Below the pieces are notes generated by a model. That model ran no database searches. It had not been told where the DNA came from and saw only the letters and a list, made by a program, of their open reading frames with translations. The translations under genes were made by a program, and so were the position numbers. Shown here one piece after another: positions 9,358-19,057 of a DNA stretch of 21,924 bases (positions are counted from its first letter, which is position 1; each line of letters begins with the position of its first letter). Origin of the DNA: Irineochytrium annulatum (Eukaryota; Chytridiomycota; Chytridiomycetes; Chytridiales; Chytridiaceae); the NCBI GenBank assembly GCA_027600665.1, contig JADGJL010000415.1, forward strand, positions 1 through 21,924. Direction: 5' to 3'.

Positions 9358-10899
9358 ATGACCATTGACGCCTCACGACGGCGGCAGTTCGCCGGCACCG
9401 CGGCCGCCCTCCTCATTCTCTACCACCTCTCAAAACTCGACCTCCACCTCCGCATCTCACTGATCGAGCCGACCCCGTCTCGACCGAACATAACCTATGG
9501 CCAAGGACCGGTGGTCGATGGGGCGGACGCGGCGTCTCTAGGAATTAAACCCCAGGAGGAGTGGGATTGGGCTGTTCTGCCCTTTGATTTGCCTCCCGCG
9601 GACGTGACGGAGGTGACCGGCGTTGCCGACGTCGACGTGACGGCATTTGTGGATGTCACTGCAGACTCGAGCTCTTCGACCGCAGATGCGACGACGGCGC
9701 ATCATGACACCTCGACTCCCGAGGAATGGACAAACTTGTCCCCCGATGAGTCGAGCACGGTCGTCAGCGACTGCGACGTTTTCAAATCCGTCCCGGTCGA
9801 CCCATCCCTCGCCTTCGCGAAAATCCGCTGCTGCACGGCTCGCCATGCTGCGGCCCCGCAGAGGAAGTACACGCCGCCTTACGAGGCCGGCCCGCTTCGG
9901 ACCGCGGTCGACGTCGTCAACCTCCTCCGAGACCGCACGCTCACGCTCATGGGCGACTCGCTCTCGGAGCAGGTCTACCTCGCGCTTCTCGCAGGATTGA
10001 GGATGCAATCCGACGTGAATTACCACCCCGTGCGAGCTATGAACTCCACGAGGGTTATACCGGGCAGTCGGCCGGGTTACAGCGAGGAGGTGCCGTGCTT
10101 CTGGGCGCCGCTGCACATACCCGCAACGAACACGACGGTCGCGCTGGCCAAGATGTACCTTTACGACGAGGACGGCGTCGACCTGCCTTGGCCGCCGAGA
10201 TCGGCCGGTGTTGATGGTACGGAGCATGACCACGGTGTCAGCCGATGGCCCGTCAGATCGCGAGCCAAAATGTTTTGCACCAAAGATCAATTGGTCTGGG
10301 TCGCCGAGAGGTCGGACGTGATCGCGTTCAACCTCGGGGCGCACTACCTCGGGTCCGCCGATAAGGTCTCCATTTTCAACGACACGATGACCAGCGTTGC
10401 CCGATGGCTCGATATGATTAACTCGGACCCGCCGCCGTCGCCCCTGTCGTCGTCCAGCGGCGATGGCGTTGCACCGTTGAGCCAAAGGCGCGCGAGGTTG
10501 GGCTTTATGCGCGAGTACCTGCCAAAGCATGACGACGGCAACGCGCCCGAGGACGGGAATGACCCGGCTACCACGGGCACGACGTGCTCGCGGGATATCC
10601 ACCCTGATCCTCATAACCAAATAATGGCCGAGGCGGCGAGAAGGAACGGGGTGCCGCTCCAAAAATGCGCCGACGCGTATAAAAACCGGACGGAAGCACA
10701 CACGGGGTTTCGAGCAGGGAAGGGAGGAGGATACGATTGTCTTCACTGGTGTTTTAATAGGTTTGTCAAAGGATTACGTTTTGTCCAAAAGTTGCATTAT
10801 TGGTTAACGTGAATGTGGTGATTTTTTCCCCCCAGGTTCATATTTGAGCCTATATTGCATGGCATGTACAACATCATCCGATCGGAGTATTATGTTTGA
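9358..10899 (+). CDS. TBL-like PC-esterase (GDSL/SGNH-type acyl-esterase/acetyltransferase) membrane protein
   Basis: Two exons, 9358-10760 and 10836-10899, joined across a 75-nt intron (GTTTGT...CCCCAG, phase 2), give 488 aa. A basic N-terminus and short hydrophobic segment (about 10-24) suggest a type II Golgi/ER anchor with a luminal domain. Residues ~90-155 are a low-complexity Asp/Thr/Ser stalk. The catalytic domain carries LMGDSLSEQ (GDS at 199-201, candidate nucleophile Ser201) and, at the C-terminus, DCLHWC (Asp460, His463). This pairing matches the GDS and DxxH blocks of the PC-esterase family, which includes plant trichome birefringence-like polysaccharide O-acetyltransferases and fungal Cas1-type capsule O-acetylation proteins. 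There are several N-glycosylation sequons (NTT, NDT). It probably adds or removes acyl groups on a glycan; the substrate is unknown. The second exon supplies only the last 22 residues. It stands just upstream of a putative glycan-transferase gene. Confidence 0.82.
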
Positions 10900-11139
10900 T
10901 AAACAGTATTATTCGTGTTGCTGAGTTCTGCAACTAACTCAAGTTATTGCTTGTTACGATAATAAACGCGTTGGAGCCCAATGCTGCGCGAGGTTAGGGA
11001 CGACACTGGCGAGACTGATTGGCACGCTTACATACCAGGCATCAAGCCTCTCGAGCGGGGTTCAAATGTTAGAGGGGTGTCAAAAATTATCCCCTTGCAC
11101 GATCACGATCCCGTCTAGTCGTCAGCCAGGCCAGCGACC
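10900..11139. other. Intergenic region with poly(A) signal
   Basis: 240 bp between two plus-strand genes. AATAAA at 10961-10966 lies 61 nt after the PC-esterase stop and is a plausible poly(A) signal. The remainder should include the promoter of the next gene; no TATA box is evident. Confidence 0.45.
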
Positions 11140-12561
11140 ATGACTCCCAGCAAGGCCAGTTCCTTTTTAGACGGGCTCCTGAGCCAGATGTCAACGAACC
11201 AGCGCCTCTCCCTGATCGTTAAAGCGGCGGTCGGCGTCATCTGCCTCATCACCCTCGTCTGGAGCGCATTCGACACAAGCCTACTGGATTCCTTCGAGGA
11301 GGCCTCAAAAAACTCCGCGGATGAGTCATGGCAGGTGCATGGCGCCATCGCTGCGGCGGAGCGGCGGCTGTCGGAGGAGCGGGCACGGCAGGAGCGCGGA
11401 CCCGACAATGGCGAGCAGAGCGTCTCCGACATGCTGTGCTCGCCCATGCGGCCAAATCCTCACAAGATCGCCGTGTGCATTGCGGGAAACAGCCGTACGC
11501 TTCGGTATCCGCTCGTGTACAAGACGATGAAGCACAATGTCATGGACGCGATCGGTGGGGACGTGACGGTGTTTGCGGCGCTGAAGTTGGCGGATGCGCC
11601 GGTGGATCACTCGCACGACCTTTGGCCGCAGCCGATGGTAAGTTTCGCACGGGAGTGATGACATCCAGGTCTCACGCTTTTTGCTTTTTTGCAGGCGAAC
11701 TCATACGAGTTGATTGAACCCGCGTTGGATTATCTCAACGTGTCCAAAACAGTGATTGTGCGTTCGGATGAGATATTCAAGGTACGTTAGCTGCACGCAA
11801 GTTAAATCCTCCCCGCTGAGCCAAATTGGCAGATAAACAAAAATTGCAGGTTTAGACCGGGAACGTGGCTGTCGAACGAAGGGCCGTTACGGCGGATGAT
11901 TGGGCAGTACTCCGGGATCAAAGAATGCTACGATCTTGTCCTGGAGCACGAACGAGAGAATGGTATTCCCTTTGTTCCAGTCTTGATTGTTGTTGCTGAT
12001 TGACAATGTGAATTTTTAGGCATGCAGTTTGATATGATTTTACGAATGAGACCAGACGCTGCGTGGATGTCCTCCATACCGGTGTGTACACACTCCCCGA
12101 TCTACTTTTGTTTTCATCACCCGAATAGCACCGATTTCTTACACTCGGCTTATAGCCATGGTGCGTCTATAACCGTAATGTTGTTTACGCCCCATTCACG
12201 ACCGACCACTTCAACCTGATGGACCGGCGGCACGCGGACATCGTTTTCAACCTGATAACCTGGTACTACAATTGCAACGAGGAGCGCACCGAGCACGATC
12301 CCGAGGACCTCTTGAAAGCCGTACGTTTGGCGCGCTTATATTACTGTTTTCATGCTGCGGAAATTTTACTGATAATGCAACATTTCCTAGCTGGTGTATG
12401 AAAGGACAGGGCACGGTCTAAAGATCTTCGCCTTCAACCTCCAACTTGTCCGGGAAGTCAGTGCGGACATTGCCTTGAACCTGTGTCCCGTGCTGGGGGG
12501 CAGGATGGATAATCTTACCGCATGCAATATGATGTTCAACACGCATCAAGACCGGGAATGA
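11140..12561 (+). CDS. Type II membrane protein, putative Golgi glycosyltransferase-like, paralog A
   Basis: Family not recognised. Six exons: 11140-11637, 11695-11781, 11833-11962, 12020-12081, 12156-12320, 12391-12561; phases agree and give 370 aa. One TM segment (about 25-44, KAAVGVICLITLVWSAF) follows a short N-terminus; a Glu/Arg-rich stalk comes next, then a luminal domain opening with LCSP and ICIAG-type strand (AVCIAGNSRTLRYPLVYKT). Conserved with the paralog at 14613: AIGGD, LWPQP, PALDY, NC.FRP, GPL.R..GQY, LR.RPD.AWM (Arg247-Asp251), PWC.YNR, MDR, WYY, NE, NLC and MFN..QDR. The R-x-R-P-D motif and conserved cysteines suggest a GT-A-like secretory glycosyltransferase, but this is inference. 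It lies between the PC-esterase and the nucleotide-sugar transporter. Confidence 0.8.
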
Positions 12562-13061
12562 TCAACTCGGCTTCCGTTACACCTCCGGTTCTTATATACC
12601 TTGATTAAAGGTCTGAACGGAGCTCCTGTGGAACCCCGACGCGGCAACGGGAGGAGCCGGGGTGAGCTCCACGTCGAATGAAGAGATGGTATTATCTGGC
12701 CATTCTCTTCACGCTTCTCCCGCTGGGGCCGCAATGCCATTGAATATGAGCCTCACCTAGATCATTTTTGCAACTTTCTTCGTCGAGATACTCGTTCCGT
12801 GTTATATTTCTGCTTGCTAGTACATACCTTTAGCATGGACATAGGCATTGTTTACTCTTTTATCAAATATTAATATATAATCCATCCAATCCTTAGTTTC
12901 GTACCGCTCTGAAACTGTGCAACGATTAATGACGAAAGTGAACGTAAGTATCCACGATTGTCAAATTGGTTATGTAAATGGATTATTATCAAGATTTGCA
13001 CTTAAATCCTCGCTCCCATTTGAGTCTGTGAAAACAGGCGGAAACCATGCAATCCCCCAAT
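12562..13061. other. Convergent intergenic region
   Basis: About 500 bp between the stop of paralog A and the end of the possible extra exon of the transporter gene. AT-rich from about 12760 on. Small ORFs show no family features. A TTTATT at 13061-13066 reads AATAAA on the minus strand and could be the transporter gene's poly(A) signal. Confidence 0.45.
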
Positions 13062-13253
13062 TTATTCTCTTGGTCGTACGTCGGCACCCGTATCAGACAG
13101 GTTGAAACCTTTACGCTTGCCCGTAAGCGCCGTATTAGATAGGACCTCGCCATCGTCCAGACCGCCAAGGAGAAGCCTCATATGTAGAAGGTGAAGGCCG
13201 ATGAAGATTAGGATGATAATGACTGCAATCTTGGCTGCTTGGATAATGGCGGA
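13062..13253 (-). other. Possible third exon of the SLC35 gene (hydrophobic C-terminal segment)
   Basis: On the minus strand, a good 3' splice site (CTGAC branch-like sequence, pyrimidine tract, CTACCAG) ends at 13254. It opens a 63-codon frame to a TAA at 13064-13062. The peptide has a strong hydrophobic stretch (AAKIAVIIILIFIGLHLLHM) and then a polar tail (LTGKRKGFNLSDTG). It could be joined in phase 0 from a GTCGAC donor at 13317 (64-nt intron) or a GTGAAG donor within the tail of the transporter, replacing the VDH-stop end. It may be an alternative exon, or part of another transcript. A minus-strand AATAAA overlaps its stop codon. Confidence 0.4.
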
Positions 13254-13305
13254 CTGGTAGAAAGGGCGTCAGCAAGAGACGTGGCGAAACTCGCGGCACA
13301 AATTC

Positions 13306-14559
13306 TCAATGGTCGACCTTTTTCCGCCGAGGAGAACCCGGCAGCAAAGGCTCCCCGTCCAAGTCGTCCGACTTCTTCACGCTGCCCACGATGCTACTGT
13401 TGATGATGCCGCCACCGGCGCTGATGCTGGCGCCGGGGATTTTCCCTGCGGCGGTAGACCCAGCGCTCTGCTGCTGTCCAGCGAGGAAGTAGACGTAGGT
13501 CGCCAGGAAGATCGTCATGATGCCGTTGACGGTCAGGATGTTGATCGACGTGCCGAAGAACAGGAAAGAGATGACGATGAGGATCGACGTCGAGCAGGTC
13601 TGGGCGATGGTTTTAACGACGGCGTCGGCGTACTTATAGACGGCCGTCACTGCAATGCCGATCACGCAATTACAGAAGACGACGACCTTGGCCATGGTGT
13701 CGTAGCCCTCGAAGAAGCCCTGCGTCGTCGGGTCCGTCATGGCCGTGATGATGTATACGGCCATGTTGAAGACGAACCCGAAGGTGTAGAGGTAGAAGTT
13801 GATCACGTGAAGGGATTGCTTCATGTTTTTGTTGATGACGTCGTTCATGCAGCCGCAAAGAGCTGTAATGGTCACGCTCGTCAAAAGGACGAAGTATCTA
13901 GACAAATGTGAAGAAACGGCTGAGTCTATGCAATAAAAGCGATATGAGAGGCAAAAGACCTACATGTAAAAGCTATACAATGTGGAGCCGTTTTTGGGGT
14001 CATACTGTGACGTGATGATGCCGCAGATCTGAAGAAATATCGACACCCACTGCAACGTCGCCTGGTGCCGCCCCAACATGGTCAAGATCAACGCCGAGAT
14101 GAAGGTACAGCCGGACTTGAGGAGCGCGATGGTGCCCGGATCGGCCATGAGGAACAGACTGAAGCCCAGGTGATTATTTATTGTGTACAGCGCCGCCAGG
14201 GAGCCGATCTGCAGCACGTTTGATCTGGTAAAGCCAATCTTGAGCTCCGCGAGGCTAAGGTCGACCACGGATCCCTTCCCGACCGTAACGCCGCCGGCGG
14301 AGCCCATCGCGCCATCGGTTTCCTTCAATTTCGCCTGAAGATGGTAGTCCTTGACGGTGATGCAGAGCAGGCCGAACGCTATCCCCATCTTCACGAGCTC
14401 CGAGATCGCGAGGGACGACGCCTGCGAGAACTTGTAAGTCCCCGAGGCGCTGGCGAGCTTGTAGATCACAGCGACGGCGACCTGGATGACGATCAGGCCG
14501 ACGAAGGCCAGGATGTCGGGGCGGATGTGGAGCGCATTGAGGGCTGTCCACCAAGCCAT
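13306..14559 (-). CDS. Nucleotide-sugar transporter, SLC35A / UDP-galactose transporter type
   Basis: Golgi multi-pass antiporter that brings nucleotide-activated sugar into the lumen in exchange for the nucleoside monophosphate. Two exons, 14559-13964 and 13897-13306, joined by a 66-nt intron (GTAGGT...TCTAG, phase 2), give 395 aa. The chain has about ten hydrophobic segments and family features of the Nuc_sug_transp group: ALYTINNHLGFSLFLMADPG followed by TIALLKSGCTFISALIL, LQWVSIFLQICGIITSQ, the second-half motif YKYADAVVKTIAQTCSTSI and ATYVYFLAG. A hydrophilic loop near residues 80-105 is Gly/Asp-rich. The 45-residue C-terminal tail ends in a basic PRRKK. The exact sugar specificity cannot be read from sequence. 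Its ATG lies 53 bp from the ATG of paralog B on the other strand. Confidence 0.9.
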
Positions 14560-14612
14560 CGTTGTTTAGCGAGGCGGAGTCTGAAACTTGGTCGCTCATT
14601 GATCTGCGCAAA
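14560..14612. promoter_or_regulatory. Very short head-to-head promoter, SLC35 transporter / paralog B
   Basis: Only 53 bp separate the two divergent start codons. Core promoter elements must overlap each other or the opposite coding region. No TATA box seen. Co-expression of the transporter and the putative transferase is the natural inference. Confidence 0.55.
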
Positions 14613-15985
14613 ATGCGAGGTGACTTCCTCCAACGGACCCCGACATCCAGCGGCTTCAAGGGTGAGATTACCTGCCGTTGCATCTCCAAGTGGATGCCCA
14701 TCTCACTGCTCCCTGTGGCACTGCAGCGTTCTTCGCCGCCCTCGCCGTGATCTCAATCATCGGGTTATGGTTCCAGGACGCCATGAGACGGTATGAGACC
14801 GTCGAGCCTGTCACAGACGCCTCCGCGGGGAGGGCGGGGTTCGACCGGGAGGTGAAGCTGCCAGACCTCTTGTGCAGCCCGTTTCAACAACCCCCACCGC
14901 GGATCGCGATCTGCATGGCCGGCTCGGCCAGAACGCTCAAATACCCGTTGGTTTACAAAACGATCCGGAAGTACGTAGTCGAGGCGATCGGTGGGGATCC
15001 TGTGGTGTTTGCCTACTTGAAGCTGGAGGACTCGCATGACCCGCGTTGGAACCTGTGGCCCCAGCCATTGGTGAGGTTTGCGCTTAGCCTTTGAAATGAA
15101 TTTGGCGTCAATTGCCTTCATCTGATTCTCATTCAAGGATAACTCGATAGCGGACTTGAAGCCAGCCCTTGATTACATCAATATAACGGGGCTGAAGACG
15201 GATCAGGGCGACGTCACTTTAAAGGTGATTAAAATGTTTGTTTGATTGAATTTGTTTGTTGCAAACGCTGGCAATTGCTGATGACCTGCAGACGAACCCG
15301 AACTGCACATTCAGACCCGATGCATGGCTTCATCAAGATGGCCCCTTGCAACGGTTCCTTGGACAATACACATCCGTGCGAGAATGTTTTAAACTGATCG
15401 AAGACTACGAGAAGAGCCACGGTAAGACTCTTTAGACGGCAACTGAATTTCTCACTTTTTGTTCGTCAGCAATGAAGTTCGAGATGGTGCTCAGGATTCG
15501 GCCGGACGGCGCCTGGATGACGCCAATGCCTGTGCGTAAGCGACAGTCATGTTGTCGTTAGCTAACTATTGCAAATGCAGCCCTGGTGTGCATATAATAG
15601 GGAGAGGATTTATGGAAATCATAAGCATCCCGATCATGTCAACGTGATGGACAGGAAGAATGCCCCCGCCATCTTTGACCTTATCTCGTGGTATTACGAC
15701 GAATGTAACGAGCAACGCGACGAGAACGACCCGGAGGCGATCGCTGTTAAGGTTTGAGTTTAGCTCGGCTGTACCCCTTTGCCAAACGCGCTAATCCTCC
15801 TGCACTTACAGATCGCGGAAAAGCGTTCCGGCTACGGCTTTCAATTTTATGACTTCAATGTCAACCTCGTTCGGGGAGCAGGCTCGAATATCGCATATAA
15901 TCTCTGCTACTTGCTTGGAGACCGGATAGGCAACATGGACGCTTGCGAAAAGATGTTCAACAGCAAGCAGGACCGTACGTCTTGA
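14613..15985 (+). CDS. Type II membrane protein, putative Golgi glycosyltransferase-like, paralog B
   Basis: Paralog of the gene at 11140; family not recognised. Seven exons: 14613-14661, 14727-15070, 15138-15224, 15292-15421, 15470-15531, 15581-15751, 15812-15985; phases agree and give 338 aa. The first exon (MRGDFLQRTPTSSGFK) is spliced through a 65-nt intron (GTGAGA...CTGCAG) straight into the TM segment AFFAALAVISIIGLWF (17-32), so this gene has an intron that paralog A lacks. The luminal domain repeats the shared blocks: ICMAGSARTLKYPLVYKT, AIGGD, LWPQP, NCTFRPDAW, LRIRPDGAWM (Arg212-Asp216), PWCAYNR, MDRKNAPAIFDLISWYY and NLCYLLGDR. Three consecutive internal exons have exactly the same lengths (87, 130, 62) and phases as in paralog A. 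It is probably a luminal enzyme acting with the adjacent transporter (inference). Confidence 0.8.
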
Positions 15986-16422
15986 AACATGCCTTCATTT
16001 CCGTCGCCGTTTAGAGTAGTTAGAGTAGTCACTTGATATCAATGCACAATATGTAAAAAGATACGGCCGTAAAAAAACCTTGAAGGCGCGGTATGGGTGG
16101 AAACACGGGTGAAACGCGGGCACGCGAGAAAGAGGAAGTGATCTGCTAAAGTGGAGGTGCATACGGCAGTCACGATCGCTGTTCAGCGGATGCGGAGGCT
16201 TGAGCGGAAGGGTGGACAGCTTTGTCAGCTAATCCAAGCCACCCCGCCGCGTTTGCGGAGAGCGATGGAGTGCGCTGCGGGCACCTCCACCCTTTGTCAG
16301 CGTTCGACCCGCGATCTCCGAGTCCCGGTGGAGACGAAGCCCGGCCTCGCGACCCTCAAAAGCGCGCTATCAACGTCGACGATCCATCAACTCATCCCCA
16401 TCAAGTGCCTCACTGTTTCACT
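15986..16422. other. Intergenic region
   Basis: 437 bp between paralog B and the dehydrogenase. It begins with an imperfectly explained tandem 9-mer (tagagtagt twice, 16012-16029) in the presumed 3' UTR. A plus-strand open frame through 16151-16420 overlaps the next gene in another phase and shows no family features. I see no gene. Confidence 0.45.
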
Positions 16423-17456
16423 ATGGAGAACTCGATTATACTCATCACGGGCGCTAACAAGGGCATTGGGTAACACGTCAATCTGCTGCAACCAAAGACG
16501 TAAACTCAACCTTCCTTTCACCTTTCGCGTCCTCTTCCCACGCAGCTACGAGGCCGCCCGCTTTCTGTCAGAGAAGCTCGACGCCGCGACGACCGTGATC
16601 CTGATGGGCACGCGGTCCGTCCGCAACGGCGAGGACGCCCTGCGCAAGATGCGCGCCGCCAACGCCTCCCACACGTACGCCAACATCCATCCTCTCGAGC
16701 TGGACGTCACGAGCGGGAAGTCCATCGCGGCGGCCGTCGAGAGCGTGAAGGCGAGGCATGGCAAGCTGGACGTCTTGATTAACAACTCCGGGATCGCGAA
16801 TGAGGATCTCAGGGAGGCTGGGGCCGTCTTTGCTGTGAACTACTACGGCGTCAAGTGCGAGTCGTCACGCTACTAGTTCATGATCCCACTAACAACGTTT
16901 TTCGAACAGGGACATGATCACGGCCTTCGATCCCATCATGCCGGCGAGCGCCAAGACAATCATCGTGTCGTCCGAGGTCGGGGCATGGACCGTCCACGAG
17001 ATGAACCCGGAACTCCGGTCAACCTTCGACAAGGTCGAGAGCCTCACCGCGGCCGACGTCGACCGCCTCGCCGAAGACTTCCTTCAATTTGCCGCCGGGA
17101 AGCCCACGAAGCACGACTGGGCCAGCGCGTCCAAGTGGTTTGGGTCATACGGGCTCAGCAAGTCGCACATCTCGGCTCTCGCGCAAGTTCTGGCCAGGAC
17201 GCGGCCGGACAGGAGGCTGGCCGTCGTTTGCCCCGGGTTCTGCGCGACGGATTTGAACGGCAATCGGGGTCACCGACCGGCGGCTGTTGGGGGAGAGAGC
17301 ATCGTGTGGCCGGTGCTGAATGACGGGTGGAAGCAGGGCGGGTTTTATCAGGATGGGAACGTGCATCCATACAACTCCGAAATGTCCGCGCGGACACGGG
17401 AGATGATGATTGGTTTTCAGAAGTCTCGCGAGAGTGCTGCGGCCGCGAAGGCATGA
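16423..17456 (+). CDS. Short-chain dehydrogenase/reductase, carbonyl reductase (CBR1)-like
   Basis: NAD(P)H-dependent oxidoreductase. Three exons: 16423-16469, 16546-16854, 16910-17456 (introns 76 and 55 nt, both phase 2) give 300 aa. Rossmann cofactor motif TGANKGIG (9-16) is split from the rest by the first intron. The structural motif is NNSG (95-98, usual NNAG). Candidate catalytic residues are Ser139/Ser140 in IIVSSEVG and Tyr199-Lys203 in YGLSK. An insertion of about 55 residues between Ser and Tyr, and the downstream CPGFCATDLNGN, are typical of monomeric carbonyl reductases such as CBR1. ANKGIG followed by an Arg-bearing second strand (GTRS) suggests NADP(H). The substrate is unknown (small carbonyls or quinones in known relatives). 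Convergent with the Gfo/Idh/MocA gene, with 80 bp between the stops. Confidence 0.9.
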
Positions 17457-17536
17457 GCTGTGAACGCGGTTTAGGGAGTATTGTTCATAGTTTGGAATAG
17501 AACATGCTATTATAGTGTTCATGAACAACAAATTCT

Positions 17537-19057
17537 TCACATATTTACAACAACTCCCTTCCTCCTCGCCTCTTCGGCAGCAAACACCAGCATATGCGAT
17601 TTCAAGACATCCTGCACAGTGCACCCGAGCCTTTCCTGCCCCTTCCCCGCAACGGCCTCCACGAACGCCGCCGCAAGCCCGAAGTCGCCACCCCCATGTC
17701 CTCCCAAGCTCGACCTAGGGTCGATCCTGGATCGCTTCCTCGTCTCAAACTCCACAACATTAAACGTCTGCATGTCCCCCTCGATCTCCCCCTTTGTGCC
17801 ATGAATCCACGTCCGACGCTGGCAAATCGACTCGGTGAACGCCACCATCGTGAAAGACGCCGTGACGCGACCGCCGTCTAGCTCAATGTTCACAACCTGG
17901 TGGTCGGCGACATCATTCTCACACTCGTAGACGCATCGCCCATAGGGCCCATCCCTGAGCTTGGCGCGCACGAGGTCCTCGAGATCCCTGACGGGCGTGT
18001 TCGCCCTCGCGTCGTCTCCCACCACGACGGAGACGGGCCACCCCGCGGATCCGGCGCGCGCTCGGTCGAGGTAGATCCGGGTGGCGGAGTAGGCGCACGT
18101 GGAGGCCAGCGGGCAGTCGAGGCATCGTTTAGCGTCGCCCGCTTCGCTGGGCTTGGAGCGGCGGTTAAAGTGGGTCAGGTTCCCGAAGCTGGAGACGCGG
18201 TTGATCTCACGGCGGGCGGTGGGGAGGAGGTGGAGGATGAGGTCGAGGTCGTGGCAGGATTTGGTCATGAGGGAAAAAGATGACTCTGATTCTTTCGCCC
18301 AATTGCCCCTCACTGCCATCAGTGCGGGTTAATATCCATGGAAGAAGGATGCACTCACCGTACGAGTGAGCAAAGTGATAATGGCCGACGGGCTCCGTGT
18401 GCTGGATGTTGACGATGTCGCCGATGCACCCGCTGTCCAGGACCTCCTTCAACGCAACGGTGTAGGGCGAGTACCTCAACACATGACCCATGCCAAAGAT
18501 GACGCCAGCCCTCTCCACGGCCTCCGTCATGCGCTTGCAGTCCTCGATCGTCGTGGCCATGGGCTTCTCGCACAGGATGTGATACCCCCTCGCGGCCAGC
18601 GCGACGACGATGTCGGCGTGGCTCGAGTCCTGGGTGCACACAATGGCGGCCTGCGCGACGGCGACCGGGCGCGCGATGAGGTCCTCCGCGGTGGCGAAGA
18701 CGAGGTCCGGGCCGAGATCGTGTAGTGCGGCGAAGTCGACCCGTCGGTTTGGGCGCGGCTCTGCTACCGAGACAACTTTCGCGAGCGTCGGGTGCTCAAG
18801 GGCGTAGCGGCCGTACATCTGTTTGCAGAGGTTATGACAGGGTCGGGAGTGACGAGAAAGAGATGGCATACCGAACCGCGCTCCCCGGCCCCGATGATGG
18901 CGAGGGTTACCGGGCGTAGTTCCTTCGCCGGCGGGTCCTGCTGTTTCCCATCAGAACCAGGCTCAAGATCGCGAGTCGTCGGGGTCGCCGGCATCGCTGT
19001 GTTGTCGTCGGGCATCTGACTCCGGGACCTTCCGCCGCGAGCAAATCTCGACCACAT
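17537..19057 (-). CDS. Gfo/Idh/MocA-family NAD(P)-dependent oxidoreductase
   Basis: Oxidoreductase of the glucose-fructose oxidoreductase / inositol dehydrogenase family, usually acting on sugars or cyclitols. Three exons: 19057-18872, 18818-18359, 18312-17537 (introns 53 and 46 nt) give 473 aa from the ATG at 19057; ATGs at 19015 or 18994 are possible alternatives, since residues 1-48 are polar and unconserved-looking. Rossmann motif LAIIGAGERGS (GxGxxG at 56-61), the family signature CEKPMA (Glu-Lys-Pro at 146-148) and the C-terminal-domain motif SCHDLDL are present. A cysteine cluster, CLDCPLASTCAYSA, is shared with a subgroup having C-x2-C...CxYSA. The second intron falls just before GNWAKESESS, and splicing restores SYVRGNW. 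The substrate cannot be assigned. Confidence 0.92.

Noticed and set aside
9538..10746. 402-codon open frame on the minus strand
   Set aside because: It is antisense to the PC-esterase exon. Its Arg/Val/Gly-rich translation is typical of a GC-rich shadow frame and has no motifs.
11057..11067. ggggttcaaat, resembling a tRNA T-loop
   Set aside because: The flanks do not form a T stem or acceptor stem, and no D or anticodon arm is found at the right spacing.
13309..13911. 200-codon plus-strand open frame
   Set aside because: Exact antisense of transporter exon 2; the Asp/Val/Arg-rich composition is a shadow.
16151..16876. 241-codon plus-strand open frame starting upstream of the SDR
   Set aside because: Its upstream part has no family features and its SDR part only becomes correct after the 16545 acceptor; the spliced start at 16423 supplies TGANKGIG.
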